Source of the DNA: Gp13-AA77 sp035946575
Lineage (GTDB): Bacteria; Acidobacteriota; Terriglobia; UBA7540
Reading direction: 5' to 3'
DNA: 64,000 bases
Assembly: GCA_035946575.1 (NCBI GenBank)
Contig: DASYZG010000019.1
Span: 18,441-82,440 of the forward strand
This document shows, in pieces, positions 32,258 through 41,074 of this stretch. Position numbers and translations under genes: made by a program. Under the pieces are notes generated by a model. The model made no database searches. It was not told the DNA's origin and worked only from the letters and a program-made list of their open reading frames with translations. The number at the start of each line of letters is the position of its first letter. The first letter of the stretch is position 1.

Positions 32258-34294
32258 CTACCCCTCCTCCTCGAGGCTCTGAATTTCCAAAGCCTCTTGG
32301 TGCTGGCGCCGCATCTCCGCCATCTCCCGCTCCACACGGCTGGGGACCAGGGCCAGCAGCGTGCCAAGCATAAGGACGGCGCCTCCCACCCAGACCCACA
32401 TCACAAGCGGATTGATGAAGACCTGAATGATCGCCTTATGGCTGTCCGGATCCTGACCTGCCAGGACGACGTAGAGGTCTTCGCGCGGCGAGCTGCGGAT
32501 GGCAACGTGGCTGGTGGCCTGCTGGCTCGCTTTGTAAAAGCGCTGCTCCGGTTCCATCAGTCCGAGCGCCCGCCCGTTGCGAATCACCGAGAGTGACGCG
32601 CGCTCGTATTCGTAATTCGGCGTATCGCCCGTGCCGAAAGTCTCGCAGCGTAGCGTGTAGTCCTTTACGTGCATCAGGTCGCCTTCGGCCATCAGGCTCT
32701 TGGTCTCGCTCTTGAATGCCTGGCCGAGGAATCCGACGAAGAGAATCACGATCCCCAGGTGAATCACGTACCCGCCGTAGCGCCGCGTATTGCGCATGGT
32801 CAGGTTGAAGACGGCCCGGGGGAAGTTCTCGTGGAGCGTCCGCTGCCGCGTGCGCGCGCCCTTGAGAAACTCGCCGAGCGTGGCCACGGCGACAAACGAA
32901 GTCAACAGCACGGTCATGCTGACGTAGAAACCTCGCACCCCCAGACCATAGAGCACCGCGGTCACCATGACGGCAGCGGCCATGGGAATGGTGAAATTCT
33001 GCCGGATACTCTGGAAGCTTGTCTTGCGCCAGGCAAGCAGGGGACCGGCACCGGTGAGAAACAGCAGAATCAGGCCGATGGGAATCATGAAGCGATTGAA
33101 GAAAGGCGCTCCCACCGTCACCGTCTGATTTTCGATGGCCTTGGAAATGATGGGGAAAATCGTGCCCCAGAGCACGGCAAAAACCGCCGCCAGCAGCACC
33201 CAGTTATTGAACAAAAAGCCGCTTTCGCGCGACACCACCGAGTCAAGTTGGTTTTCGCTTTTGAGGAAATCCAGGCGCAGGAAAAGGAAGGTCACCGAGA
33301 AGAGGACGATGATGCCGAGAAACACGGCGAAGAAGGGGCCGATGTTCGATTGCGCGAAGGCGTGCACCGAGCTCACAATGCCGCTGCGCGTCAGAAACGT
33401 GCCGAAGATGGAAAGAAAGAAGGTGGCGATGACCAGTACGATGTTCCAGATTTTCAGCATGCCGCGCTTTTCCTGAATCATCACCGAGTGCAGGAAAGCC
33501 GTGCCCGCCAGCCAGGGCAGCAGCGAAGCATTCTCCACCGGATCCCAGGCCCAGTAACCGCCCCAGCCGAGCACCTCGTAAGCCCAGTTGCCGCCGAGCA
33601 CGATGCCGACTCCCAGAAACATCCAGGGGACCATGGTCCAGCGCCGCGTGGTTCGGATCCAGTTGTCGCCCAACTGGCGCGTGATCAGCGCCGCCATGGC
33701 AAAGGCGAACGGCACCACCATGCCCACGTATCCCAGGTACAGCATCGGCGGATGGATCACCATCGAGGGGTATTGCAGGGCGGGGTTCAGGCCGTTGCCG
33801 TCCGGGGGCGTAAAGGACTTCAGCGCGCCACCCGCGCCGGCGATGGCGACCTCGGTGAAAGGATTGGCCACGAACAGGACCAGGGACGAAAAGAACACGC
33901 CCGTGCCCATCAGGATCGAAACCACGTAGGGCATGAGCTGGCGATTGCGCCGCCGGTTCATCAGCACCACCAGGGCGCTGTAAATGGAAAGCAGCCACGT
34001 CCAGAAGAGCAGCGATCCTTCCTGGCCGGACCAGAGCACGGGCAGCTTGTAGTAGAACGGCAGGGCACGATTGGAATGGGTGGCGACGTACGCGCTGCTG
34101 AAACTGTCGGTCAGGATCAGGTACTCCAGCGCCACCACCGCCAGGGTGACCATCACGAAGAAGGCCAGTGTGGCGCGCTCGGCGCTCTTGGTGATCCTCA
34201 GGCTGCGGAGACGCCCGCCCATGATGCCGGCGATGACCGCGTAGAGTCCGAATGCCAGCGCCGCAATGACGCCAATGCTGCCGACTTGATTCAT
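32258..34294 (-). CDS. ccmF: Heme lyase CcmF
   Basis: 678 residues from ATG 34294, with GGAGAA upstream. It is a polytopic membrane protein with about 15 helices. The heme-handling WWD-type motif is GGYWAWDPVENASLLPWL, and conserved His occur in VIHPPMLYLGYVG and FLHSVMI. The FLTRSGIVSSVHAF segment is also family-typical. The C-terminal periplasmic domain (MHVKDYTLRCETFG) precedes a last helix and a Glu-rich tail. It transfers heme from CcmE to apocytochrome c. Confidence 0.95.
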   Translation of the reverse strand: MNQVGSIGVIAALAFGLYAVIAGIMGGRLRSLRITKSAERATLAFFVMVTLAVVALEYLILTDSFSSAYVATHSNRALPFYYKLPVLWSGQEGSLLFWTWLLSIYSALVVLMNRRRNRQLMPYVVSILMGTGVFFSSLVLFVANPFTEVAIAGAGGALKSFTPPDGNGLNPALQYPSMVIHPPMLYLGYVGMVVPFAFAMAALITRQLGDNWIRTTRRWTMVPWMFLGVGIVLGGNWAYEVLGWGGYWAWDPVENASLLPWLAGTAFLHSVMIQEKRGMLKIWNIVLVIATFFLSIFGTFLTRSGIVSSVHAFAQSNIGPFFAVFLGIIVLFSVTFLFLRLDFLKSENQLDSVVSRESGFLFNNWVLLAAVFAVLWGTIFPIISKAIENQTVTVGAPFFNRFMIPIGLILLFLTGAGPLLAWRKTSFQSIRQNFTIPMAAAVMVTAVLYGLGVRGFYVSMTVLLTSFVAVATLGEFLKGARTRQRTLHENFPRAVFNLTMRNTRRYGGYVIHLGIVILFVGFLGQAFKSETKSLMAEGDLMHVKDYTLRCETFGTGDTPNYEYERASLSVIRNGRALGLMEPEQRFYKASQQATSHVAIRSSPREDLYVVLAGQDPDSHKAIIQVFINPLVMWVWVGGAVLMLGTLLALVPSRVEREMAEMRRQHQEALEIQSLEEEG

Positions 34295-34440
34295 GGTTGT
34301 TCTCCGGGGACTAAGGCGGGTGGAGCGCTGCTGCGCTGCGCGGGCAGGAGAGCTGTTCCCGCTCCGCAACGCCCGGGGGATTGCCGAACTATGTTCATTC
34401 TTCGAGCTTCTTTGCTGTCAGAGAATTCCCTTCGCGCTCG

Positions 34441-34857
34441 TCAACTCCCGTTTTGCGCGACCTTCTTCTGGACCGCCCCGGGCGCGGACTGGTACTTCGA
34501 CGCGCACTTTGCCTGCACCTGCTCGGCTTGGAAGACCCCGCTCGGAGTGTAGTTTCCTTCGATGATGGCTTGTGACCCATTGACGAAGGTGTCCGGCAGG
34601 GTGTCCGTGCCCACGTACACCACAGGAACAGAAGCTGCATCCTGGCTGAGCTGGAAGCGCACTTGCCCGCCATGCCGCTCGATCGAGCCCGCCACGCCGC
34701 CAACCCGGACGCGCTGACGTGCCGCCTTTCCGCCCAGCAGTTCACTCACCGTCACATAGTACGTCTTGTTCTGTTCAAAGCCGGAAATGGCCAGCCAGCC
34801 GACCACGGCAACGATCGCGCCGATGCCAATGGCAAATTTCAGGTGCTTGCCTCGCAT
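34441..34857 (-). CDS. ccmE: Heme chaperone CcmE, CXXXY variant
   Basis: 138 residues: one N-terminal helix (LKFAIGIGAIVAVVGWLAISG) and an OB-fold periplasmic domain (RVRVGGVAGSIERHGG, VVYVGTDTLPDTF, AIIEGNYTPSGVFQAEQV). The usual heme-linking His of the H-x-x-x-Y motif is replaced: the sequence reads AKCASKY, giving Cys118 and Tyr122 (CXXXY). This type is known from a variant of System I described in archaea and some bacteria. First gene of the cluster; 146 bases separate it from ccmF. Confidence 0.9.
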   Translation of the reverse strand: MRGKHLKFAIGIGAIVAVVGWLAISGFEQNKTYYVTVSELLGGKAARQRVRVGGVAGSIERHGGQVRFQLSQDAASVPVVYVGTDTLPDTFVNGSQAIIEGNYTPSGVFQAEQVQAKCASKYQSAPGAVQKKVAQNGS

Positions 34858-35059
34858 AGATCACTCCAAATCGGCAGGGGCATTCGGCTCCCCGCCCCTT
34901 CCCCTGAGGCCCCCGGAAGCTCAGCCGCCAAAACTAAATTGTCCACCTTCTAGACGGCGGGAGTCAATGACGGCGCATAGGCGGCAGTATCCGGATTCCA
35001 GCGCAGGGGGACGTCAGTCGCCACCCAGCGCTTCATTACCACGCCCCACCGCGCGCCGC

Positions 35060-37105
35060 TTACGTCCCGGTTCCTGAAACGGGAACTTGCTGAGGGCTGC
35101 CGCCGCCCGTGTCGTAGATCAGCAGAGTGCTCGCTCGCGACCCCGTGGCGTGGGGCGTAAAGGTGACGTTGATCGTGCAACTCGACGACCCCGCAAGACT
35201 CGTTCCGCACGTGTTGCTCGGGCTGTTGAAATCGTGGAGATTACCGCCGGAAAAATCGATCTTGCTGATCGTGACGCTCGATGTGCCCTCGTTCGTTACG
35301 GTGACCGTCTGCGGTTGGCTCGTGGTCCCGACCTTCTGACCGGCGAAAGTCAGGCTGCTCGGAGAAATGCTGATGACGGTCCCCTGGCCCGAGAGCTGGA
35401 CCTTTTGAGGACTGCCGCTGGCGTTATCCGAGACACCGAGCGTACCAAACTGCGCACCCGCCTTCGTCGGTTTAAACGTCACCGAAATTGTGCAACTTGC
35501 CCCGGCCTGAACGCTGGAGCCGCAGGTGTTGCTCGGACTTTTGAAATTCCCCGTGACGGTGATACCCGTGATCGTCGCGGTACCCGTGCCGGTGTTCATC
35601 AGGGTGACATTTTGAGCCGCGCTGGTGGTATTAATCAGTTGGGCGGCAAACGTCAGACTGGTTGGCGTCAGGGTCACAATCGGACTCCCCCCAGTGCTGA
35701 CCGTCTCGGTCAGAGGTGGAGCGCTGTTGGGGTTGTAATTGGCGTCCCCGGAATAGTTGGCGTAAATCGTGTAGGTCCCTGCGGTGCTGAAACCCGAACT
35801 GTCCGTATAGGAAGCGACACCCGAGGAACCGACAGTGCCGCTGCCGAGCAGCGTCGTGCCGTTGTAAAAGCTCACGCTGCCGGTGGGAGTTCCCAGGCCG
35901 GCGATGCTGTAAGCTACCGTGGCCGTGAAGGTCACCGGCTGCCCCGGACTCGCGGGGTTGGGACTGCCCACATCCGTGATGTACGTGCCGCCGCTATTCA
36001 TGAAGACGTTCAGGTTGCCCCCCGAACTGGCTACGGCCAGGTCCGGCGCCCCGTCGTGGTTGAGGTCGGCGGCCGCTACGATTCGCGGCTGCTTGCCGGC
36101 CTGATAGCTCGTGGGAGGATTAAACGTACCATTGCCGACTCCGAGGAAGGTCTGCACGGTGTTCGTTGTCCCATTCTCGTTGGTGACCACCAGATCGGCG
36201 ATGGAATCGCCGTTGACGTCCGTGACCACGAGGCCCGAGGGGGAGGCTGAGGTCATCGTGGTCTGCGTCTGGAAGGTTCCATCCCCATTGCCGAGCAGAA
36301 TACTCACGGTACCGCTGCCGAAGTTGCCGACCGCCAGGTCGATGTTGCCGTCGGCATTGAAATCCCCTGTGCCGACCACGCTCGGCTCCGTGCCGGTCGC
36401 GTAGTTCACGGCCGGCTTGAACGTGCCATCGCCATTCCCCAGCAGGACACTGATGTTATTGCTCTTGGCGTTGGCGACTGCCAGGTCGAGAATGCCGTCC
36501 TTATTGAAATCGGCAATCGCCACCGACTGCGGATTGCTGCCGGCGTTATAAGTTGCCGCCGTCGCGAAGGTGCCCGTACCGGTGTTGAGGAATACCTGGA
36601 CGGCCGCGCCATGAGCTGCCAGGACGACGTCGGGCGACCCGTCCCCGTTTAGATCCGCGACTGCGACGTAAAAAGGAGAACCTTGCGCGGAGTAGTCCAC
36701 CGCCGCCTGGAGGGTTCCATCGCCGTTGCCCATAAGGATGGCGACGTTGCCGCCCGCTTGGTTGTTATTGTTGTTCGCCACGGCCACGTCCAGCTTGCCG
36801 TCCTTGTTGAAGTCCCCCACGGCCACGCTGATCGGGGCCGTGCCGCACGTGAAGGTTTGCGCAGAGCCAAAAGTGCCGTCGCCCTTGCCGAGCAGGACAC
36901 TGACGCTCCCATTGATGTAATTGGCGCTGACCAGGTCCGGGATTCCGTCGTTGTTGAAGTCTCCCACCGCCACCGAGTACGGCGCTGAAGCCACCGTGTA
37001 GTTCGCGTAAGCGTTGTACCCGCTGGCACGGCTCTGGACTGAAGCCATCAGCCCGACCGCGACCATGGCCGCGGCAGTCAGCATAGACCTTCGGCAATTA
37101 GACAT
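35060..37105 (-). CDS. Secreted FG-GAP/VCBS, Ig-like and choice-of-anchor D protein
   Basis: 681 residues from ATG 37105 (GAGAGGAC upstream). After a signal peptide (SMLTAAAMVAVGLMASVQSRA) come seven FG-GAP repeats, each with D-x-N-x-D-G calcium-binding loops (VGDFNNDGIPDL, VGDFNKDGKLDV, VADLNGDGSPDV and so on), forming an integrin-type propeller up to about residue 370. An Ig-like domain follows (PASPGQPVTFTATV to GDANYNPNS) and then two ASH/HYDIN-like domains (TPTSLTFAAQ; SPSSLTFAGQKVG). It is a modular surface or extracellular adhesin-like protein. Nothing in the neighbourhood tells its partner. Confidence 0.85.
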   Translation of the reverse strand: MSNCRRSMLTAAAMVAVGLMASVQSRASGYNAYANYTVASAPYSVAVGDFNNDGIPDLVSANYINGSVSVLLGKGDGTFGSAQTFTCGTAPISVAVGDFNKDGKLDVAVANNNNNQAGGNVAILMGNGDGTLQAAVDYSAQGSPFYVAVADLNGDGSPDVVLAAHGAAVQVFLNTGTGTFATAATYNAGSNPQSVAIADFNKDGILDLAVANAKSNNISVLLGNGDGTFKPAVNYATGTEPSVVGTGDFNADGNIDLAVGNFGSGTVSILLGNGDGTFQTQTTMTSASPSGLVVTDVNGDSIADLVVTNENGTTNTVQTFLGVGNGTFNPPTSYQAGKQPRIVAAADLNHDGAPDLAVASSGGNLNVFMNSGGTYITDVGSPNPASPGQPVTFTATVAYSIAGLGTPTGSVSFYNGTTLLGSGTVGSSGVASYTDSSGFSTAGTYTIYANYSGDANYNPNSAPPLTETVSTGGSPIVTLTPTSLTFAAQLINTTSAAQNVTLMNTGTGTATITGITVTGNFKSPSNTCGSSVQAGASCTISVTFKPTKAGAQFGTLGVSDNASGSPQKVQLSGQGTVISISPSSLTFAGQKVGTTSQPQTVTVTNEGTSSVTISKIDFSGGNLHDFNSPSNTCGTSLAGSSSCTINVTFTPHATGSRASTLLIYDTGGGSPQQVPVSGTGT

Positions 37106-37333
37106 AACGTTGTCCTCTCCGCGCGCGGATCCTGCCGTCACGGACCACACTGTTTGGGGATGCGATCCGGAGCCCCCTCCGGTGTGAGCAAAGTATCACG
37201 CCTGATATTCCTGTTCAAGTGGCTAATTGTTATATGACCCAGGATAGCAATGGCGAGCCTTCGGAGCGCGGGCATCCCTGCCCGCCAACCGTGTGGTGTC
37301 CAATAATTGGCCTGACTATAGGGCCGACCTTTA

Positions 37334-37456
37334 TAGAGGATTACAAAATGGAGTGACAGCGGTGCGCTGTAGCGCGCCTGTCCCAGGCGCGAAAATCGCG
37401 GGCGGGGACGCCCGCGCTACAGCACGATCTGTCACCCTGATTTGTAATCGTCATTA
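37334..37456 (-). mobile_element. TGACA-ended palindromic element, copy 2
   Basis: TAGAGGATTACAAAATGGAG plus TGACAG at the left; CTGTCACCCTGATTTGTAAT plus CGTCATTA at the right. It is the inverse of the copy at 15075-15187 and keeps both the ends and the GCGGGCGGGGACGCCCGCGC interior. Confidence 0.8.
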
Positions 37457-37567
37457 GGTCGGCACGTACCGGCCTAAAAGCCCGGCGCTGCGCCTGCAGG
37501 AGTGGCTGGCCATTTGGTGAATCCCACACTAGCGGGCGGTTCCGCTCAATTCGTTAGCATGGGCACT

Positions 37568-37782
37568 ATTGGGAATTACCAAATACGGTGACAATCGTTT
37601 TCGGGCGCCTCCCTTCACCCGCCCTCGTACCTCGGGCACCCTCTCCCAAGGGAGAGGGCTGTTTTCCTCTGGTTTTTGGCCCTCTCCCAGGGGAAAGAGG
37701 GTGGCCCGCCGCCAGCGCTTTCATCAGCGGCGGTGGGCCGGGTGAGGGGTTAGACTGTCACTCTACTTGGTAACACTCTGTA
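37568..37782 (+). mobile_element. TGACA-ended palindromic element with a different interior
   Basis: The ends GAATTACCAAATACGGTGAC and TGTCACTCTACTTGGTAAC pair with each other and match the ends of the copies at 15075 and 37334. The interior of about 160 bases is different: CCCTCTCCC/GGGAGAGGG palindromes and a GGCGGGTGAGGGGT-like end. It may be a related element with exchanged cargo. Confidence 0.65.
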
Positions 37783-37784
37783 GG

Positions 37785-37856
37785 CCTGTTGTCGTCACCA
37801 ACGCCCTTAACCCCTCCTCAACGAGAAGAGGGGCCGGGGGTGGTTGTTACGCAATG
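37785..37856. repeat. CCCCTAGCCCCTCC-type palindrome, copy 2
   Basis: CCTGTTGTCGTCACCAACGC then CCTTAACCCCTCCTCAACGAG, a G-rich partner and GGTGGTTGTTACGCAATGG. It abuts the preceding TGACA-ended element and matches 48567-48659 at both ends. Confidence 0.7.
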
Positions 37857-37951
37857 GCTGGGAGCCGCAGTGCGGTCCGGTCGCAATTGAGAGCGGGCAG
37901 GGATGCCCGCGCTCCAGAGGACACCAGTGCCCCTGTGGGCCGATCGCGTCA

Positions 37952-38500
37952 CTACAGGTGATCCGCGGCTGTGTTCTTCTGAGACTTCAAGGTCTGCACG
38001 ACGGCAAGGATCGTATTCCAGTTGCGTGTGGTTGCGGGCGCACTGAACAGCTTGTCGATCCGCCCAAGATAGCCGATGGTCTTCATGTGCCGGCGATACA
38101 TGCCGAAGACAAATTGATTCTGCGAGGCAATCACTCGCACGAACCACTCCCCGTCGGGCGGAAATGAGACCGGGAGCGCTGACCGGAGCGCCTTGGCTCT
38201 CGAGAGGATGCTCACGAATCGGACAATGTCGGGCCGTGGCGGCTCGCTCCCGAACGGGTTCTCCGTCTCCAGTCGGATGAGATCGCGGCCGTCGCAGATC
38301 ACAACTTCCGTAGTAAACGGCAGTTCACGCGCCAATGCGGAACGGAATTTGGCCTTGGAACCCGGCTCGCGAACGATAAATGTGCCTGCAGCCCCGACAT
38401 TCACCACGTCGTAGCTGCTCAGCTTCTTTGCCAGGATGCTTGGCCGAAACGTTCTGTGCCCACCGACATTCACACCTCGAAGGAAAGCAACCAGAGTCAT
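37952..38500 (-). CDS. DUF1697 protein
   Basis: 182 residues. The start MTLVAFLRGVNVGGHRTFRP is the signature of the DUF1697 family (small cytosolic alpha/beta proteins), and VVNVGAAGTFIVRE and FVRVIASQNQFVFGMYRRHMKTIGYLG fit as well. The common SG-N-V part of the family is VNVGAAGTF here. Function unknown; members occur widely as isolated genes, as here. Confidence 0.85.
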   Translation of the reverse strand: MTLVAFLRGVNVGGHRTFRPSILAKKLSSYDVVNVGAAGTFIVREPGSKAKFRSALARELPFTTEVVICDGRDLIRLETENPFGSEPPRPDIVRFVSILSRAKALRSALPVSFPPDGEWFVRVIASQNQFVFGMYRRHMKTIGYLGRIDKLFSAPATTRNWNTILAVVQTLKSQKNTAADHL

Positions 38501-38695
38501 ACCATCCGGCCCCTGAATCTGTCACCGGCTAACCCGAAACGGTGCGTTGCCCGGGCCGGTAACGTACCACCTGAATGCCTGGAATGCAACCGGCGGCCGC
38601 CAGGGTCACCCCCGTACGTCAAAACCGCCATTTGCATTGCGGCTGTCCTGGCGGGCCGCGTCTCACGCGAGCTGCTGCCTAATTACTTTAGAGTA

Positions 38696-38724
38696 TTGAC
38701 TTTGGTTATCAAAAGGTATACAAG
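38696..38724 (+). promoter_or_regulatory. Sigma-70-like promoter pattern
   Basis: TTGACT at 38696-38701 is followed by TATACA at 38717 (15-base spacer) or TACAAG at 38719 (17-base spacer), in an AT-rich patch unlike the rest of this GC-rich window. No clear gene follows, so it may drive a small RNA or the doubtful frame at 38753-39160. Confidence 0.35.
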
Positions 38725-39299
38725 ATAAGCGTAGACGGCGAGTGCGCAATAGGTGCGAGGGAGTCAGATGGCCGCGTTGATCATCAGTTCGGATCGAGTA
38801 CCTACAGGGGCCGCCCGGTGGAATTCGCCACTCCCGGGTCGCCGGGTGCACTGCGTGACAATTTATGTAGGCTCGCCTTCAGCATTGCACCTGCAAAATG
38901 CCCAAAAAAAGATCCTAAAATTTCGAAAAGCGAACCCAACTAAGCCCTCTGGAATGAGCGCGGACCTATCAAAAAGCCGCAAAAGCGAAGCCAAATTTCC
39001 AACCCGTTTTGGCGGAACTCGTCTGCCATGTTCTCACGAGTTCGAGGAACTCCGCCTGGCCGGCGGATTGGGCTCTGCGGGAGGAGCTCTTGCGGGAACG
39101 AAGCCTAATGTTACTGAAAACAAAGGGCCGAAATTTAAGAATCGGGGCGAAAGCCATTAAATTGCTGAAAACACAGGCACTTAGCGCCTAAATGCCAATA
39201 GGTTGCTGATTACAAACCAGTTAGTCCGGTTTTCGGGTCCAAAAACCCGGAGTTCACGCACAAGACCGCGAAATCGGGCGTTTGCTCGCCACTTGCCAC

Positions 39300-39432
39300 T
39301 CCTGACCTTCGACTCTTGACTCTTGTCTCCCGCCTCTCGCGGGTGGCGACGACATCGCTTCCCAATGTCGTTGCCACCGCGAAGCTCTCACTTTCAACCT
39401 TTGACTTTCGACTCTTGACTCTCGACTCTCGG
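39300..39432. repeat. GACTCTTGACTCT simple repeats
   Basis: Imperfect repeats of CTTTCGACTCTTGACTCTCG flank a CCGCCTCTCGCGGGTGGCGA hairpin. They lie just past the 3' end of the cystathionine beta-synthase gene. Confidence 0.55.
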
Positions 39433-39437
39433 AAGGC

Positions 39438-40817
39438 CTACTCCATCCGATCGGCAATGGCATGGAGCAGGTCGTACTTGGTGAGGATCTCGTACTCGTG
39501 ATTGCCGAGATCGACGAACACGGCAGGACAGTCGCGGGTGATACAGTTCATGATCTGGTCGATGGCGGTTGAGGCGTAGACCACGGGGAATCCCTCGCTC
39601 ATGGCCTCGCGGACCACCAGCTTCTTCAGGTCTTTACCTTCGAGCGCCAGATTGAGGATGGCGTCTTCGTAGATCGCCCCCGCCGGCCGTCCTTCCTCGA
39701 AGACAGGGAGTTGAGAGAAGTCATGAGACTGCATCTTCTCGAGCGCGGCCGAGACGGCATCAGAAGGCGCCACGGCGATCAGCGTCGGCCTGTGGCCATT
39801 GCTGGATTTGCTCTGCGCGATCTCGCCGGCCGTCAGCGGCACCGACGACTCGAGGTAGCGGTTCTCCTTCATCCATTCGTTGTTGAACACCTTGCTGAGA
39901 TAGCGCGTGCCGGAATCGGGAACCAGCACCACCACAAAGTCACCGTCCGCGCAGGTTGGGGCGATCGCCAGCGTGGCGCCGATGGCGGTTCCCACGGATC
40001 CGCCCGCGAAGATTCCCTCGGTACGCGCCAGGCGGCGCGTCCACAGAAACGAGTCCTTGTCGCTGACCTGAATCACGTCGTCGATGACGCTGAAATCGAG
40101 GGTCTCCGGCAGGTAGTCCTGCCCGATGCCCTCCACCTTATAAGGCTCGCCCTTGCCGAGCTTGCCCGTATGGAAGTATTCGGCCAGCACCGAGCCGGCC
40201 GGGTCGGCGCCGATGACCTTGATCTTGGGATTCTTGGCCTTGAGGTAGCGCCCCACGCCGGTGATGGTGCCGCCCGTCCCAATGCCGCAGACGAAATGAG
40301 TGATGCGGCCTTCGCTGTCATCCCAGATTTCCGGACCGGTGGTCTTGAAGTGGACCTCGGGATTGGACTGGTTGGAATACTGGTCGGGATGATAGGCGTT
40401 GGGGATATCCCGCGCCAGCTTCTCGGCCACCGAATGGTAGCTGCGCGGGTCCTCATGTTCAACCGCCGTAGGACATACGATCACTTCCGCGCCCAGCGCC
40501 TTGAGCAGGTCGCGCTTCTCCTTCGACTGCTTGTCGGCCATGGTGAAGATGCACTTGTAGCCTCTCATCACGGCCACCAGCGCCAGACCCATGCCCGTAT
40601 TGCCCGAAGTTCCTTCCACGATGGTGCCGCCGGGCTTGAGCACGCCGCGGCGCTCGGCGTCCTCCACCATGGCGATGCCGATGCGGTCCTTGACGCTGCC
40701 GCCGGGATTAAGATGGTCGCACTTGGCCCAGTATTCGCCCCGGAAGCCCTTCAGAATCCGATTCAGGCGGACGAGCGGCGTGTGCCCGATGACCTCGATG
40801 ATGTTGTTGTACCGCAT
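39438..40817 (-). CDS. Cystathionine beta-synthase (PLP domain plus CBS pair)
   Basis: 459 residues. The fold-type II PLP domain has HTPLVRLN, the PLP-binding Lys in NPGGSVKDRIG (about 43) and the phosphate loop GIGTGGTITGVG. SGNTGMGLALVA and FAGGSVGTAIGA are also typical. From about residue 335 a CBS-domain pair follows (LIAVAPSDAVSAALEKMQSHDFSQLPV; VVYASTAIDQIMNCI), expected to regulate the enzyme through an adenosyl ligand. It joins homocysteine and serine in transsulfuration, though cysteine synthase activity cannot be excluded. No heme-binding N-terminus. Monocistronic. Confidence 0.9.
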   Translation of the reverse strand: MRYNNIIEVIGHTPLVRLNRILKGFRGEYWAKCDHLNPGGSVKDRIGIAMVEDAERRGVLKPGGTIVEGTSGNTGMGLALVAVMRGYKCIFTMADKQSKEKRDLLKALGAEVIVCPTAVEHEDPRSYHSVAEKLARDIPNAYHPDQYSNQSNPEVHFKTTGPEIWDDSEGRITHFVCGIGTGGTITGVGRYLKAKNPKIKVIGADPAGSVLAEYFHTGKLGKGEPYKVEGIGQDYLPETLDFSVIDDVIQVSDKDSFLWTRRLARTEGIFAGGSVGTAIGATLAIAPTCADGDFVVVLVPDSGTRYLSKVFNNEWMKENRYLESSVPLTAGEIAQSKSSNGHRPTLIAVAPSDAVSAALEKMQSHDFSQLPVFEEGRPAGAIYEDAILNLALEGKDLKKLVVREAMSEGFPVVYASTAIDQIMNCITRDCPAVFVDLGNHEYEILTKYDLLHAIADRME

Positions 40818-40924
40818 CGAGAGCCATTATACGGGAATGACGATGTCTCCCAGAGGACTTTGAATGATCTGTCATTTGGAGCGGCAGCCCCGCGCGCTCC
40901 CGATTACGATCCGGTGGCGATGCG

Positions 40925-40955
40925 CCCGGTGGCGGGCAGGGATGCCCTCGCTCCA
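40925..40955. repeat. GCGGGCAGGGATGCCC-type palindrome
   Basis: GGCGGGCAGGGATGCCCTCG followed by CTCC. The same string, with one or two changes, is at about 37260-37290 (inverse) and 37889-37912. Short intergenic palindrome without coding sense. Confidence 0.55.
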
Positions 40956-41074
40956 AATGGCGACCGTTCGGGCCTGGCATGGGGCTTTCGCGCCTGCGCC
41001 AAGAGTTGTATATTCGAGTGTTTGGACGTGGAATGCGTCAAGCGCAGACAGCTTGCGACTGGACGGAGGCCCTA

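Larger units (their letters stand above)
37106..37951. other. 846-base repeat cluster between two minus-strand genes
   Basis: No gene. It contains a GCGGGCAGGGATGCCCGCGC-type palindrome (about 37260-37290), a TGACA-ended element (37334-37456), its relative with a different interior (37568-37782), a CCCCT-type palindrome (37785-37856) and another GCGGGCAGGGATGCCCGC at 37889-37912. This is the densest repeat cluster in the window. Confidence 0.7.
38501..39437. other. 937-base intergenic stretch
   Basis: No convincing gene. A sigma-70-like promoter pattern is at 38696-38724. A plus-strand frame (38753-39160) has AGGGAG before an internal ATG at 38768 but reads as low-complexity Lys/Arg/Pro-rich sequence with no motif. 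Stretches such as CGAAAAGCGAACCC and AAGCGAAGCC resemble the repeat units at 2056-2240. The end (39300-39432) is an imperfect series of GACTCTTGACTCT strings. Confidence 0.45.

Noticed and set aside
32669..34552. Plus-strand open frame of 627 codons
   Set aside because: Antisense to ccmF and ccmE; His/Gln/Glu/Arg-rich text without any domain.
35087..36250. Plus-strand open frame of 387 codons
   Set aside because: Antisense to the FG-GAP protein, whose repeats explain the DNA.
37106..37951. CRISPR array
   Set aside because: The cluster has several palindromes, but they are of different families, unequally spaced and without regular spacers.
38753..39160. Plus-strand frame of 135 codons after a promoter-like site
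   Set aside because: Low-complexity sequence with no family features; kept only as a possibility in the intergenic entry.
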